NCBI RefSeq assembly: GCF_001613505.1
Contig: NZ_BDCM01000006.1
Span: forward strand, 186,001-250,000
Reading direction: 5' to 3'
From: Nocardia mikamii NBRC 108933
GTDB lineage: Bacteria > Actinomycetota > Actinomycetes > Mycobacteriales > Mycobacteriaceae
Length of the DNA: 64,000 nucleotides
Made by a program: the position numbers and the translations under genes. Below, piece after piece: positions 8,315 to 17,343 of this stretch (the stretch's first letter is position 1; every line of letters begins with the position of its first letter). Below the pieces are notes generated by a model. It was not told the origin of the DNA and ran no database searches. It saw only the letters and a program-made list of their open reading frames with translations.

Positions 8315-9766
8315 TCAGCCCGTCGCACCGAGCAGGACGGCCGGGTCGGTGCGGATGCCGAACCGCTCGCGCAGCGCACGAGTCGCGGCGTGCATGCCGC
8401 ACATGCCGTGCACACCGGGCCCGGGCGGCGTCGCCGCGGAGCACAGGTAGACACCGGGAAGTGGTGTGGCATAAGGGTTCCAGCGCGGAGTAGGGCGGAA
8501 GATGGTCTGCGCGAGGGTCATCGCGCCGGCCGCGATGTCGCCGCCGACATAGTTGGCGTTGTGGGCGGGCATGCGTGCCGCCGGACGCACATGGCTGGCC
8601 TGGATCAGATCACGGAAGCCGGGGGCGAAGCGTTCGAGTTGCGCGACGACGTCGGGACTCACGTCGCGGCCGGAACCGTTGGGTACGTGGGCATAAGCGT
8701 AGAGCGTGTGATTGTCGCCGGGAGCCCGGGACGAATCGACCACGCCCGGCTGGATCACCAGCACGTACGGCCGATCGGCGTGCCGGCCCGACGCGACGAG
8801 ACGTTCGACGGCCATCGCCTCGGCCCGCGTGCCGACGACGTGCACGGTGCCCGCGGCCGCCAGTTCCGTCGCCTGCCACGGCACCGGGCCCGACAAGGCG
8901 AAATCCACCTTGCATGCGGCGCCGCCGAATCGATAGCGCTGCAATCGGTTTCGATACGCCGTGGGCACTCGGGCGATCCGCAGCAGTTCCGTGGGCGCGG
9001 TGTCGAGCAGAACCGATCGCACACCGGCGAATTCGTCCAGTGAATCGACGCGGTGCCCGGTGTGGATACGCCCGCCGTGCCGCTCCAGATCGGCGATGAG
9101 CGCATCGACGATGGCCTGTGAGCCGCCGCGCGGGATCGGCCAGCCGCCCACATGGCCGAGGGTGCCGAGCAGCAGCGCCACACCGGCCGCCGAGAACTGC
9201 CGCGGCGGCGTGATGGCGTGCGCGCTCACCCCGGTGAACAGTGCCGCCGCACGCTCCTCACGAAAACGCAGGCCCCACAGCGGGGATGCCTGCTCGAGCA
9301 GTCGGCGGCCGAAGCGCACCGCGGACAGCGGATCACGAGGAACATGGCGCAGGTCCGACATCCCCAGCTCCACCACCGCCTCCCACTGTCGCACCAGCGG
9401 GGCGAACAGGCGCCGCCACGTCGCACCGTCGTCGCCCAGTCCCTCGACCGTCCGGTCCAGATCCCGCCAGGCCGACGCGGCCACCCCGCCGTCGAGCGGA
9501 TGTCCGTAGGAGATCGCGGGGGTCCCCAGTTCGACCCCGTGCGCACCGAGATCGAAGGCGCGGAAGAACGGGGAGGCCAGCGCCATCGGATGCGCGCCCG
9601 CGCACACATCGTGGTGATATCCGGGCAGGGTGAGCTCCGCAGTGCGGCAGCCGCCACCGGCACGATCCTCGGCTTCGAACACCTCCACCTCGAGCCCCGC
9701 GCGGGCCAGCAGCACCGCCGCGGCCAGACCGTTGGGCCCTGAGCCGACCACCACCGCATCCGCCAT
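8315..9766 (-). CDS. Phytoene-dehydrogenase-like FAD-dependent oxidoreductase
   Basis: The 483-aa protein has an N-terminal Rossmann dinucleotide fold (VVVGSGPNGLAAA, then EVFEAEDRAGGGCRT) and the C-terminal CrtI-type signature LYLCSAATPPGPGVHGMCG, close to the family's GASTHPGGGV pattern. These enzymes are amine or polyene oxidoreductases of the NAD(P)/FAD superfamily. No carotenoid genes are nearby, so the substrate is unknown. The ATG at 9766 is chosen over two upstream GTGs because MADAVVVGSG is the normal opening. The TetR gene 41 bp upstream on the same strand is the likely regulator. Confidence 0.85.
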   Translation of the reverse strand: MADAVVVGSGPNGLAAAVLLARAGLEVEVFEAEDRAGGGCRTAELTLPGYHHDVCAGAHPMALASPFFRAFDLGAHGVELGTPAISYGHPLDGGVAASAWRDLDRTVEGLGDDGATWRRLFAPLVRQWEAVVELGMSDLRHVPRDPLSAVRFGRRLLEQASPLWGLRFREERAAALFTGVSAHAITPPRQFSAAGVALLLGTLGHVGGWPIPRGGSQAIVDALIADLERHGGRIHTGHRVDSLDEFAGVRSVLLDTAPTELLRIARVPTAYRNRLQRYRFGGAACKVDFALSGPVPWQATELAAAGTVHVVGTRAEAMAVERLVASGRHADRPYVLVIQPGVVDSSRAPGDNHTLYAYAHVPNGSGRDVSPDVVAQLERFAPGFRDLIQASHVRPAARMPAHNANYVGGDIAAGAMTLAQTIFRPTPRWNPYATPLPGVYLCSAATPPGPGVHGMCGMHAATRALRERFGIRTDPAVLLGATG

Positions 9767-9807
9767 GATCACCACTGTAGGGCCCGAAAACCCAGGGGCT
9801 CAGGGCA

Positions 9808-10380
9808 TCAACTCCGGGTGGCCCAGCGGATCAGCACGTCCATGCGCTGTTCCCGCAGGTCCGGGCGAAGGCGATGGCTGCGGTCCAGCGCCGCCATCCC
9901 GTGCAGCGTGCTCCAGAACACCTCGGTGTAGGCCCCCGTGTCGGCTTCGGGGACCAGCGGGCGGAACAGCCGCTCGAGCTCCTCGAAGCAGTCGCGCAGG
10001 GTCTGGGGTGCGTCGGGACCGAAGGGCAGTTCGGTGTCGAGGACGGAAATGGCGTCGTAGAGGGCGGCGTTCTCGGCCGCGAAACTCAGATAGGCCCGGG
10101 CGACCGCCTCCATCGCGGCACCCGGACCGTCGGCCTGCTCGCGGGCGGCGCGGAGCACATCCCGCAGCTGGCCGATGCCCTCCTCGGCCACGGCCGAGAC
10201 GATTGCCCGTTTTCCCGAGAAGTGGCTGTAGAGCACGGGCTGGCTGTATTCGATGCGCTCGGCGAGCCGGCGCACGGTCACCGCATCCCAGCCATCGGAT
10301 TCGGCCAGTTCACGCGCACTGTCGATGATCGCCTGCCGACGCTGGGCGCGTTCGCGTTCCTTGCGTTCCTGAACCGTCAT
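9808..10380 (-). CDS. TetR/AcrR family regulator
   Basis: The 190-aa protein has a classic TetR head: recognition region VRRLAERIEYSQPVLYSHFSGKRAIVSAV at about 41-69. The C-terminal region, with FWSTLHGMAALD, is the WHG type. It probably represses itself and the co-oriented oxidoreductase gene downstream: a perfect 6-3-6 palindrome overlaps its own -10 box and ends 9 bp before the ATG. The ligand is unknown. Confidence 0.93.
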   Translation of the reverse strand: MTVQERKERERAQRRQAIIDSARELAESDGWDAVTVRRLAERIEYSQPVLYSHFSGKRAIVSAVAEEGIGQLRDVLRAAREQADGPGAAMEAVARAYLSFAAENAALYDAISVLDTELPFGPDAPQTLRDCFEELERLFRPLVPEADTGAYTEVFWSTLHGMAALDRSHRLRPDLREQRMDVLIRWATRS

Positions 10381-10386
10381 ACCGAA

Positions 10387-10403
10387 ATTCTAGCAACGCT
10401 AGA
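10387..10403 (-). promoter_or_regulatory. TetR autoregulatory operator overlapping a leaderless -10 box
   Basis: TCTAGC-AAC-GCTAGA (10389-10403) is a perfect inverted repeat. On the minus strand TAGAAT (10392 down to 10387) is a TANNNT -10 element followed by 6 nt and the TetR ATG. A repressor on the palindrome would block RNA polymerase directly. Confidence 0.7.
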
Positions 10404-10467
10404 CAAGTTAGCGACGAGCGCTCACGGGTACGAGCGTTCCGGCAGCGACGACGAGCGATCGCCGGAC

Positions 10468-11541
10468 CTAGACGTCGGTGGAGAAGCGGATCCCGCCGTC
10501 GGGCAGATCCACGCCAGGCCAGATGCGGGCGCCGCGCAGCAGTTCGCAGCGGGCGCCGACGCTGGCGCCGTCCCCGATCACGGCATCGCGGACCAGCGCC
10601 CGCGGCCCGATGCGCGCACCGAATCCGATGATCGAGCGCTCCACGGTGGCCCCGGCCTCGACGCGGGCGCCGTCGAACAGCACCGCACCGTCGAGTCGCG
10701 CACCGGCGCCCACCTCGGCGCCGCGCCCCACGACCGTGCCGCCGATCAGCAGGGCACCCGGCGCGACACCGGCACCGGGGTGGACCAGCGATTCCCCGCG
10801 CTGTCCCGGCAGCGCCGGCGAGGGCGCGATCCCCCGCACGAGATCGGCGGACCCACGCACGAAGTCCTCGGGCGTCCCCATATCGCGCCAGTACGAGGCA
10901 TCGACATGACCCTGGATGTGGGCGCCCTCGGCCAGCAGCGACGGGAACACCTCGCGCTCGACCGATACCGGGCGGCCACTCGGGATCTTCTCGATGTATT
11001 CGCGGCGGAAGACGTAGCAGCCGGCGTTGATCTGGTCGGTCGGCGGGTCCTGGGTCTTCTCCAGGAAGGCGGTGACCCGGCCGGTCTCGTCGGTGGGCAC
11101 GCATCCGAAGGCGCGCGGATCACCGACGCGAACCAGATGCAGGGTCACATCGGCACGGGTCGAGGCGTGCGTATCGAGCACAGCACCCAGATCGGCGCCG
11201 CCGAGAACGTCGCCGTTGAACACCATCACGTTGTCGGCGCGCAGCTTCGGGAGCACGTTGCGGATACCGCCGCCGGTCCCCAGCGGTTCGGTCTCGGTGA
11301 CGTATTCGAGGTCGAGGCCGAGTTCGGCGCCGTCGCCGAAATGTTCCTCGAAGACCTCTGCCTTGAACGATGTGCCCAGCACCACGTGGGTGATACCGGC
11401 ATCGGCGATCCGGGCCAGCAGGTGGTGCAGGAACGGCAGACCGGCGACCGGCAGCATGGGCTTCGGCGCCGAGAGCGTCAGCGGGCGCAGCCGGGTGCCC
11501 TGGCCACCGACCAGGATCACGGCGTCAGTTGCGGTGTCCAC
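10468..11541 (-). CDS. manC: Mannose-1-phosphate guanylyltransferase (NDP-sugar pyrophosphorylase)
   Basis: The 357-aa protein has the nucleotidyltransferase signature LVGGQGTRLRPLT (11-23) and the PKPMLPVAG sugar-phosphate loop. EPLGTGGGIRNV and the VFNGDVLGG metal loop follow. From about residue 255 there is a left-handed beta-helix of GA-rich hexapeptide repeats. It makes GDP-mannose from GTP and mannose-1-phosphate. It corresponds to Rv3264c and sits next to wbbL and rmlD in the same order as in M. tuberculosis. GTG start behind GAGGGAG. It is 61 bp after wbbL and probably in one transcript with it. Confidence 0.9.
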   Translation of the reverse strand: MDTATDAVILVGGQGTRLRPLTLSAPKPMLPVAGLPFLHHLLARIADAGITHVVLGTSFKAEVFEEHFGDGAELGLDLEYVTETEPLGTGGGIRNVLPKLRADNVMVFNGDVLGGADLGAVLDTHASTRADVTLHLVRVGDPRAFGCVPTDETGRVTAFLEKTQDPPTDQINAGCYVFRREYIEKIPSGRPVSVEREVFPSLLAEGAHIQGHVDASYWRDMGTPEDFVRGSADLVRGIAPSPALPGQRGESLVHPGAGVAPGALLIGGTVVGRGAEVGAGARLDGAVLFDGARVEAGATVERSIIGFGARIGPRALVRDAVIGDGASVGARCELLRGARIWPGVDLPDGGIRFSTDV

Positions 11542-11602
11542 GCCCGCTCCCTCTCGAATTGTCCGGCATCAGTCTTCCCCTTTTTCAGGTTCGGTCCACG
11601 CG

Positions 11603-12514
11603 TTATCGCTGTGCTTCGCGGTCGCGCTCACGCAGCGCAGATCGAACCGCAAGTTTGCAGCGAATCGCAAGTCCGGCCCGCAACGCCCATCGCAGCGGGG
11701 CCTGCCACCAGTGCGGATGGCGGTCGGCCTGGAAACGATAGGCGGAGGCGTGATGGGCGGGCAACATGGTCTCCGGATGCCGCCCGGCCGCGTGGCCCTT
11801 GGCATGGGTGACCTGGGCGGTCGGCACGAAGACGTTGTGCCAGCCGGCTTTGCCCATCCGGTCGCCGAAGTCGACATCCTCCATGTACATGAAGTAGCGC
11901 GAGTCGAAGCCCTCGATGCTGTCGAACGCGTCGCGCCGGACCAGCAGGCACGACCCCGACAACCAGCCGACCGTGCGCTCGGCGATCTCCTCGTTCTCCT
12001 GCCGGTACCGCCGCGACCAGGGATTACCCGGCCAGATCGTGCCGAGGATCGCGTGGCCGGCGCCGTCGAGCAGGCCGGGCACCCGCCGCGCGGAGGGATA
12101 GATACTGCCGTCCGGCTCGTGGATCAGCGGCCCGAGCGCACCCGCGCGCGGCCAGCGCCGGGCGGCGGCCAGCAATTGATCGATGGAATCGGTGCCCCAG
12201 CGCACATCCGGATTGGCGATGATCACGTATTCGATCTCGGGATCGAGTTCGGCGACCGCCCGGTTCACCGCGCCCCCGTACCCGATGTTGCCGCCGGTGC
12301 GCAGCAGTGTGACGTGTTCGTTGGACTCCGCGGCCAGCTCGGGAGCGCCGTCGGTCGAGCCGTTGTCGGCGAGGATCACCTGCGGTTTCTCCGCGGTGGC
12401 GGTCGCGAGTGTACTGATGAAGTGGTCGAGATGCTCGCCCGGCGAATAGGTTACGGTGACCACCGCCAGCTGAGGGGTACGGTCCGCGGAAGGGGCTGAA
12501 TCCGAAGCGCTCAC
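11603..12514 (-). CDS. wbbL: Rhamnosyltransferase WbbL (GT2)
   Basis: A 303-aa GT-A glycosyltransferase: VVTVTYSPGEHLDHF opening, LADNGSTDGAPE, the DxD-like ANPDVRWG, WLSGSCLLVRR and RYFMYMEDVDFGDR. These match mycobacterial WbbL, which adds rhamnose from dTDP-rhamnose to GlcNAc-PP-decaprenol and so builds the linker between peptidoglycan and arabinogalactan. The GTG at 12514 gives the usual length; the frame remains open to 12571. The gene lies between rmlD, which makes its donor, and manC. Confidence 0.92.
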   Translation of the reverse strand: MSASDSAPSADRTPQLAVVTVTYSPGEHLDHFISTLATATAEKPQVILADNGSTDGAPELAAESNEHVTLLRTGGNIGYGGAVNRAVAELDPEIEYVIIANPDVRWGTDSIDQLLAAARRWPRAGALGPLIHEPDGSIYPSARRVPGLLDGAGHAILGTIWPGNPWSRRYRQENEEIAERTVGWLSGSCLLVRRDAFDSIEGFDSRYFMYMEDVDFGDRMGKAGWHNVFVPTAQVTHAKGHAAGRHPETMLPAHHASAYRFQADRHPHWWQAPLRWALRAGLAIRCKLAVRSALRERDREAQR

Positions 12515-12643
12515 GGAAGGCCAGCCTAATGGGTGAGCGGCCGGAGTAGGCACCCGAGCACAACCACCCACAGTGCCTTATCAGACTGACGGCCGGCGTC
12601 GCGGCTCACGCGCGCCGGCTCTCGCGGCGGCGAGCAGCAACGA

Positions 12644-13507
12644 TCACGGTTCCCTCCGATCCGACAGCCGAGCCAGCGCGTCGGCCAGCGCCGCCCGCCA
12701 CTCCCGCAGCGGCGTGAGACCGGCCCGCGCCCATGCCCGATTCGACAGCACCGAATATGCCGGGCGCCGCGCGGGACTCGGGAAATCGGCGGTACCGCAG
12801 GGCCGCACCCGCTCGGGATCGGCCCCGAGTTCGGCGAACACCGCCCGCGCCAGCCCGAAGCGACTGACCGCACCCGCGTTGCTCGCGTGCAGCACACCCG
12901 GAACCGGCTGCCGCGCAACGAGTTCCATCAGACCTCGCGCCAGATCGGGTGCGTAGGTAGGCGATCCGATCTGGTCGTCGACGACCGATATCGTCTCGCG
13001 TTCGGCCTCGAGCCGTCGCATCGTCGCCACGAAGTCGCCGCGGTCGCCGGTGTACACCCACGCCGTGCGCACGATCGTGGCCTGCGGATACTCGCCGAGC
13101 ACGGCCTGCTCGCCGGCCAGTTTGGTACGGCCGTACACACTTGTCGGACCGGTCGGATCGTCCGGCTCGTACGGATCCGACGCGGTGCCGTCGAAGACGT
13201 AATCGGTGGAGACGTGGATCAGTCGCGCGTCGGCCACGCGGCAGGCGGCGGCGAGTACCGCCGGCCCGGTGACGTTGCCCGCGTATGCCGCGTCGTGCTC
13301 GGACTCGGCGGCGTCGACGGCGGTGTAGGCGGCACAGTTGAGCACCACATCACCCGGACGAACGACGGCGCGCACGGCTTCGGCGTCGGTGATGTCGAGA
13401 TCGGCACGCCCCAGGGCGAGGGCCGCGGGCGCCACCGTGCGCAACGCCCGGCCGAGCTGTCCGCCGGCGCCGGTGATCACGAGCCGGGACTGGGAATCGG
13501 GACTCAT
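12644..13507 (-). CDS. rmlD: dTDP-4-dehydrorhamnose reductase
   Basis: A 287-aa extended short-chain dehydrogenase: GAGGQLGRAL near residue 14 binds NADPH, STDYVFDG is the RmlD hallmark, and YGRTK holds the catalytic Tyr and Lys. It catalyses the last step of dTDP-L-rhamnose synthesis. The ATG at 13507 (MSPDSQSR) is preferred over an open but unlikely extension to 13528. It leads a leftward rmlD-wbbL-manC group and is divergent from the LCP gene, matching the Rv3266c/Rv3267 junction. Confidence 0.95.
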   Translation of the reverse strand: MSPDSQSRLVITGAGGQLGRALRTVAPAALALGRADLDITDAEAVRAVVRPGDVVLNCAAYTAVDAAESEHDAAYAGNVTGPAVLAAACRVADARLIHVSTDYVFDGTASDPYEPDDPTGPTSVYGRTKLAGEQAVLGEYPQATIVRTAWVYTGDRGDFVATMRRLEAERETISVVDDQIGSPTYAPDLARGLMELVARQPVPGVLHASNAGAVSRFGLARAVFAELGADPERVRPCGTADFPSPARRPAYSVLSNRAWARAGLTPLREWRAALADALARLSDRREP

Positions 13508-13674
13508 CCGGCAAGTCTGGCACGCCACGCCAACAGCGGTTCAGCGGTGCGGGCGCACTGGTTGGATAGCCTCGAATCCGGGAACTCCCCGGTACGCCAC
13601 CGGTATCGGAGGCGGTGGGCTACGCGGGCAGATTCTCGAACGGGGGTCGATCGAGCGTGGAAAAGGAATATGGA

Positions 13675-15228
13675 GTGCCGCAGAACAGAAGTGCCTCGTC
13701 GCCGCCCCGCGGCGCCGGAGCACCACTGCCCGGCGGCCGCGTCCCGCGAGCTCGCGGCGTCCGCCCGAGTTCGAGTCCCGGGGTGAATCGTCCCGGGCGG
13801 TTGCTCGCCGTGGCCGCCGCGGCGGTGGTGTTCATCGTCACCGGCTTCGGCTGGCACAGCGTGGATTCCTTGATCTCCGGCATCGAGCGGATCGGCAACC
13901 TGGGCCTCGGCGGTGGCCACGACGGAGCGGTCGACATCCTGATGGTCGGTATCGACAGTCGCACCGACGCGCACGGCAATCCGCTCAGCGATCAGGAACG
14001 GGCGATGCTGCACGCCGGCGACGAGGTCGGCACCAACACCGACACCATCGTGCTGGTCCGGGTGCCCAATGACGGCCGATCGGCGACCGCGATCTCGATC
14101 CCCCGCGACTCCTACGTCGACATCCCCGGTATCGGCAAGGGCAAGATCAACTCCGCCTACGGCGCGACCAAGGAGAACGCGCGGCAGAAATTCGCGGCGC
14201 AGGGCCTGTCGGATTCCCAGATCGAGCAGAAGTCCACTCAGGCCGGCCGGCAGGCCCTCATCAAGTCGGTCGCCAATCTCACCGGAGTCACCGTCGATCA
14301 CTACGCCGAGGTGGGCCTGCTCGGATTCGTGCTGCTCACCAATGCCGTCGGCGGGGTGGACGTCTGCCTGAACAACGCGGTGGACGAACCGCTCTCGGGT
14401 GCGGATTTCCCCGCCGGAGAGCAACGGCTCGACGGGGCGCAGGCATTGAGTTTCGTGCGCCAGCGCCACGATCTGCCGCGCGGCGACCTGGATCGCATCG
14501 TGCGCCAGCAGGTGTTCATGGCCTCGCTGGCGAACAAGGCCCTCAACGCCCGAATTCTCGCCAATCCCGGAAAGTTGCGCGAACTCGGCGATGCCGTCGG
14601 GCGCACGATCGTGCTCGACGAGGACTGGGATGTGGTGGCGTTCATGCATCAACTGCAGGATCTGTCGGGCGGAAAGGTGAATTTCGAAACCATTCCGGTG
14701 CAGGATCTCGACGGGACCACCGCCGACGGCGAATCGGTGGTGAAGGTCGACCCGAAATCGGTGAAGTCGTATGTCGCGGCGGCGGTCGGCGGCACCACCG
14801 ACGATCACGACGACGACCGCGCGGCGGCGCCGAGCTCGGTCACCGCCGACGTCTACAACGCAGGCAGTACCGGCGGTTTGGCCGGCCAGGTCGCACAGGC
14901 GCTGACCGGGAAGGGTTTTCACACCGGAACCGTCGGAAACTGGCCGGGTGCGCCGGTGCGCAGCAGCCGGGTGCTCGCCGCCGCGAGTTCCGATCCCAAG
15001 GCCAAGGCGGTCGCCGAGGCGCTGGGCGGCCTGACCGTGGTCGCCGAACAAGATGTGCCGGAGGGTGCGGTGCGCGTGGTGCTCGCCGATGACTACTCTG
15101 GTCCGGGCTCGGCGGCCGGCAGTCTGTTCGACATGTCCGGAACCTCGCCGGCCTCGGGCACCGCGACACCGGTGCCGCCCGCGCCTCCCATCGACGCCGG
15201 CCAGAACGGACCGAAATGCGTGAACTGA
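13675..15228 (+). CDS. LCP family (LytR-CpsA-Psr) cell-wall glycopolymer ligase
   Basis: After a basic Pro-rich cytoplasmic segment there is one membrane helix (LLAVAAAAVVFIVTGF), then the LCP domain with DILMVGIDSR, ISIPRDSYVDIP, KINSAYG and SFVRQRHDLPRGDLDR, and a C-terminal LytR_C domain (TADVYNAG, VVAEQD). LCP enzymes transfer arabinogalactan from its polyprenyl carrier to peptidoglycan outside the membrane. This is the Rv3267 (Lcp1) position. The GTG at 13675 has AAAGGA 7 nt upstream; GTGs at 13657 and 13615 are in frame and possible. The stop overlaps the next gene by 13 bp. Confidence 0.92.
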   Translation: MPQNRSASSPPRGAGAPLPGGRVPRARGVRPSSSPGVNRPGRLLAVAAAAVVFIVTGFGWHSVDSLISGIERIGNLGLGGGHDGAVDILMVGIDSRTDAHGNPLSDQERAMLHAGDEVGTNTDTIVLVRVPNDGRSATAISIPRDSYVDIPGIGKGKINSAYGATKENARQKFAAQGLSDSQIEQKSTQAGRQALIKSVANLTGVTVDHYAEVGLLGFVLLTNAVGGVDVCLNNAVDEPLSGADFPAGEQRLDGAQALSFVRQRHDLPRGDLDRIVRQQVFMASLANKALNARILANPGKLRELGDAVGRTIVLDEDWDVVAFMHQLQDLSGGKVNFETIPVQDLDGTTADGESVVKVDPKSVKSYVAAAVGGTTDDHDDDRAAAPSSVTADVYNAGSTGGLAGQVAQALTGKGFHTGTVGNWPGAPVRSSRVLAAASSDPKAKAVAEALGGLTVVAEQDVPEGAVRVVLADDYSGPGSAAGSLFDMSGTSPASGTATPVPPAPPIDAGQNGPKCVN

Positions 15229-15932
15229 ACGACACTCTCACCGATGCCCTGCTCGGCCCGATCCTCGCCCGCGACGCCGCGGCGCCGCGGATCACCCACT
15301 ACGACGACAGCACCGGCGCCCGCATCGAACTGTCCGGGCTGACGCTGGCGAACTGGGCGGCCAAGACCGCCAATATGATTCGCGACGAATTCGGCCTCGC
15401 CCCGGGCGCGCGGGTGTCGGTGCTACTGCCCGCGCACTGGCAGACCGCCGCAGTGCTGCTGGGCTGCTGGTGGGCCGGCACCGAGGTGGTGCTGCGGCCC
15501 GACGCCGACGCCGAACTCGCGCTGGTCTCGGCCGCGCGCATCGACGAGGCCGGAGATATCGCCGAGGTGGCCGCGTTGTCGCTGGACCCGATGGGTATGC
15601 CGGTCGCCGATCTGCCGGTCGGCATCACCGACTACGCCACGTCGGTGCGTGGGCACGGTGACCAGTTCCACCCGGCGGGCGCGGGCGCCGCCCTCGACGG
15701 CGCCACGGTCGCCGAGACCGTGGCAGCGGCCCGTGCCTCGGCCGAACGGCAGGGGTTCGGGGCGAGCGACCGGGTGCTGTCGACCACCGACTGGGACACC
15801 ACTACCCACCTGATCGACGGACTGCTCGCGGTGTACGCGGCCGGAGCCTCGCTGGTGCAGGTCACCGCCCCCGATCCGGATCGGCTCGAGCACCGGATCG
15901 GCACCGAACGCGTCACCGCGCGCCGGTCCTGA
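15216..15932 (+). CDS. TIGR03089 family protein (Rv3268 type)
   Basis: The 238-aa protein overlaps the LCP gene by 13 bp and is therefore translationally coupled to it, the same pairing as Rv3267-Rv3268. It resembles the first part of AMP-forming ligases (LTLANWAAKTANMIRDEFGL, GARVSVLLPAHWQTAAVLLGCWWAG) but is half their size and lacks the ATP-binding TSGTTG loop. It may be a non-catalytic relative of acyl-adenylating enzymes that assists cell-wall assembly; that role is inferred from context only. Confidence 0.85.
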   Translation: MRELNDTLTDALLGPILARDAAAPRITHYDDSTGARIELSGLTLANWAAKTANMIRDEFGLAPGARVSVLLPAHWQTAAVLLGCWWAGTEVVLRPDADAELALVSAARIDEAGDIAEVAALSLDPMGMPVADLPVGITDYATSVRGHGDQFHPAGAGAALDGATVAETVAAARASAERQGFGASDRVLSTTDWDTTTHLIDGLLAVYAAGASLVQVTAPDPDRLEHRIGTERVTARRS

Positions 15933-15935
15933 TCT

Positions 15936-15949
15936 CCTACCCGGGTAGG
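15936..15949. promoter_or_regulatory. 14-bp perfect palindrome after the TIGR03089 gene
   Basis: CCTACCCGGGTAGG is a perfect palindrome starting 4 bp after the stop codon and 84 bp before the P450 start. It could be an operator for the P450 gene. It has no loop, so it makes a poor terminator. Confidence 0.4.
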
Positions 15950-16032
15950 GCACGGCGATCCACCCGCAGTCCGTTTTCGGCACGCCCGCTACTCCGTAGT
16001 GTGGGTGTCAGCGAACCGGACGACGAACGGGG

Positions 16033-17337
16033 ATGGCGATGAAGCCGCAGTACTGGTTTCGGTGGTTGGTGGTACAGGGCACGCCGCGGTTGGTCTTGAA
16101 GACCTATGCCCGGCGCGGCGAGACCCTGGCGAAACTGATGTCCAGCCCCGAGGCGGTCCAGGATCCGATACCGCTGCTGGAATCCCTGCGCGCCCAGGGA
16201 CGGCTGGTGCACTCCCCCTTGGGCTGGGCGACCGCCGATTACGAGCTGGTCCGTACCGTACTGCGCGACACCACCTTCAAGGTCGCGGCGGCCGAGGGTT
16301 TCGTGCCCGGACCGCTGCGGCCGCTGATGGATCTGGCGACGCTGCCGCCCAATCCGGTGCAGCCGCCGTCGATGCTGGTGATCGATCCGCCCGACCACAC
16401 GCGAATGCGTAAACCGGTGGCCTCGGCATTCACGCCGCGCGCGATCGCCCGGCTGCGCGACCGCGTCGAATCGGTGACCACGGAACTGCTCGACGCCCTG
16501 CCCTCCGGCGGTTCGGCGGATCTGGTCGCCGACTTCGCCTCCCAGGTGCCGATCGCGATCATCTCCGAAATGCTGGGCTTCCCCGACGCGGACCGCGACC
16601 GATTCCTGGCCTGGGGTGATGCCGTCTCGCCGATGCTCGATATCGGCATCAGCTGGCGCACCACCCGCGGCGCGTCGGCGGCCATCCTGGAGATGGACCA
16701 CTACCTCGACGAGCACATCGCGCGGCTGCGCCGCGAACCGGGCGAGGACATCCTGTCCGGTCTGGTGAGTTCCGGCGCGCTGGACGACACCGAATTGAAG
16801 GCCTCGGCGACACTGCTGATGGGCGCCGGATTCGAGACCACGGTCAATCTGATCAGCAACGGCGTCGTCCAGCTGGTGACCCATCGCGATCAGCTGGACC
16901 GGCTGCGCGAGGATCCGCAGCTGTGGCCCAACGCGATCGAGGAGATTCTGCGCTTCGACGCACCGGTGCAGAACACCGGCCGCATCGCCGGGCGCGAGGT
17001 GGAGCTGGCCGGTACCACGGTGCACCAGGGCAGCACGGTGGTGTTGTCGCTGTCCGGCGCCAATCGCGACCCGAAGGTGTTCGACGAACCGCACCGCTTC
17101 GACGTCACGCGCGCCAACGCCAAGGATCACCTGACGTTCTCCAGCGGCATCCATGCCTGCCTGGGCGCCAGCCTGGCCCGGATGGAGGGTACCTACGCGC
17201 TGCGGTCGCTGTTCGAACGTTTCCCGAATCTCGTGCTGGCCGGTCGCCCGCAGCGCCGCCCGCTGTTCACCCTGCACGGCTACAGCCGGTTGCCGGTGCT
17301 GCTCGGTCAGCGCGCCGAACAGTCCAGCAGCGTCTGA
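16033..17337 (+). CDS. Cytochrome P450
   Basis: A 434-aa soluble bacterial P450. The I-helix oxygen-binding motif is GAGFETT, the K-helix is EEILR, and the heme loop FSSGIHACLGASLAR supplies the cysteine ligand. It needs separate ferredoxin and reductase, and none is encoded next to it, so it must borrow them. The substrate is unknown. A carboxylesterase converges on it from the other strand with only 6 bp between stops. Confidence 0.95.
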   Translation: MAMKPQYWFRWLVVQGTPRLVLKTYARRGETLAKLMSSPEAVQDPIPLLESLRAQGRLVHSPLGWATADYELVRTVLRDTTFKVAAAEGFVPGPLRPLMDLATLPPNPVQPPSMLVIDPPDHTRMRKPVASAFTPRAIARLRDRVESVTTELLDALPSGGSADLVADFASQVPIAIISEMLGFPDADRDRFLAWGDAVSPMLDIGISWRTTRGASAAILEMDHYLDEHIARLRREPGEDILSGLVSSGALDDTELKASATLLMGAGFETTVNLISNGVVQLVTHRDQLDRLREDPQLWPNAIEEILRFDAPVQNTGRIAGREVELAGTTVHQGSTVVLSLSGANRDPKVFDEPHRFDVTRANAKDHLTFSSGIHACLGASLARMEGTYALRSLFERFPNLVLAGRPQRRPLFTLHGYSRLPVLLGQRAEQSSSV

Positions 17338-17343
17338 GCCGGC

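Noticed and set aside
9874..11811. A 645-codon open frame antisense to tetR, manC and wbbL
   Set aside because: GC-driven shadow with no motif; the minus-strand genes are unambiguous.
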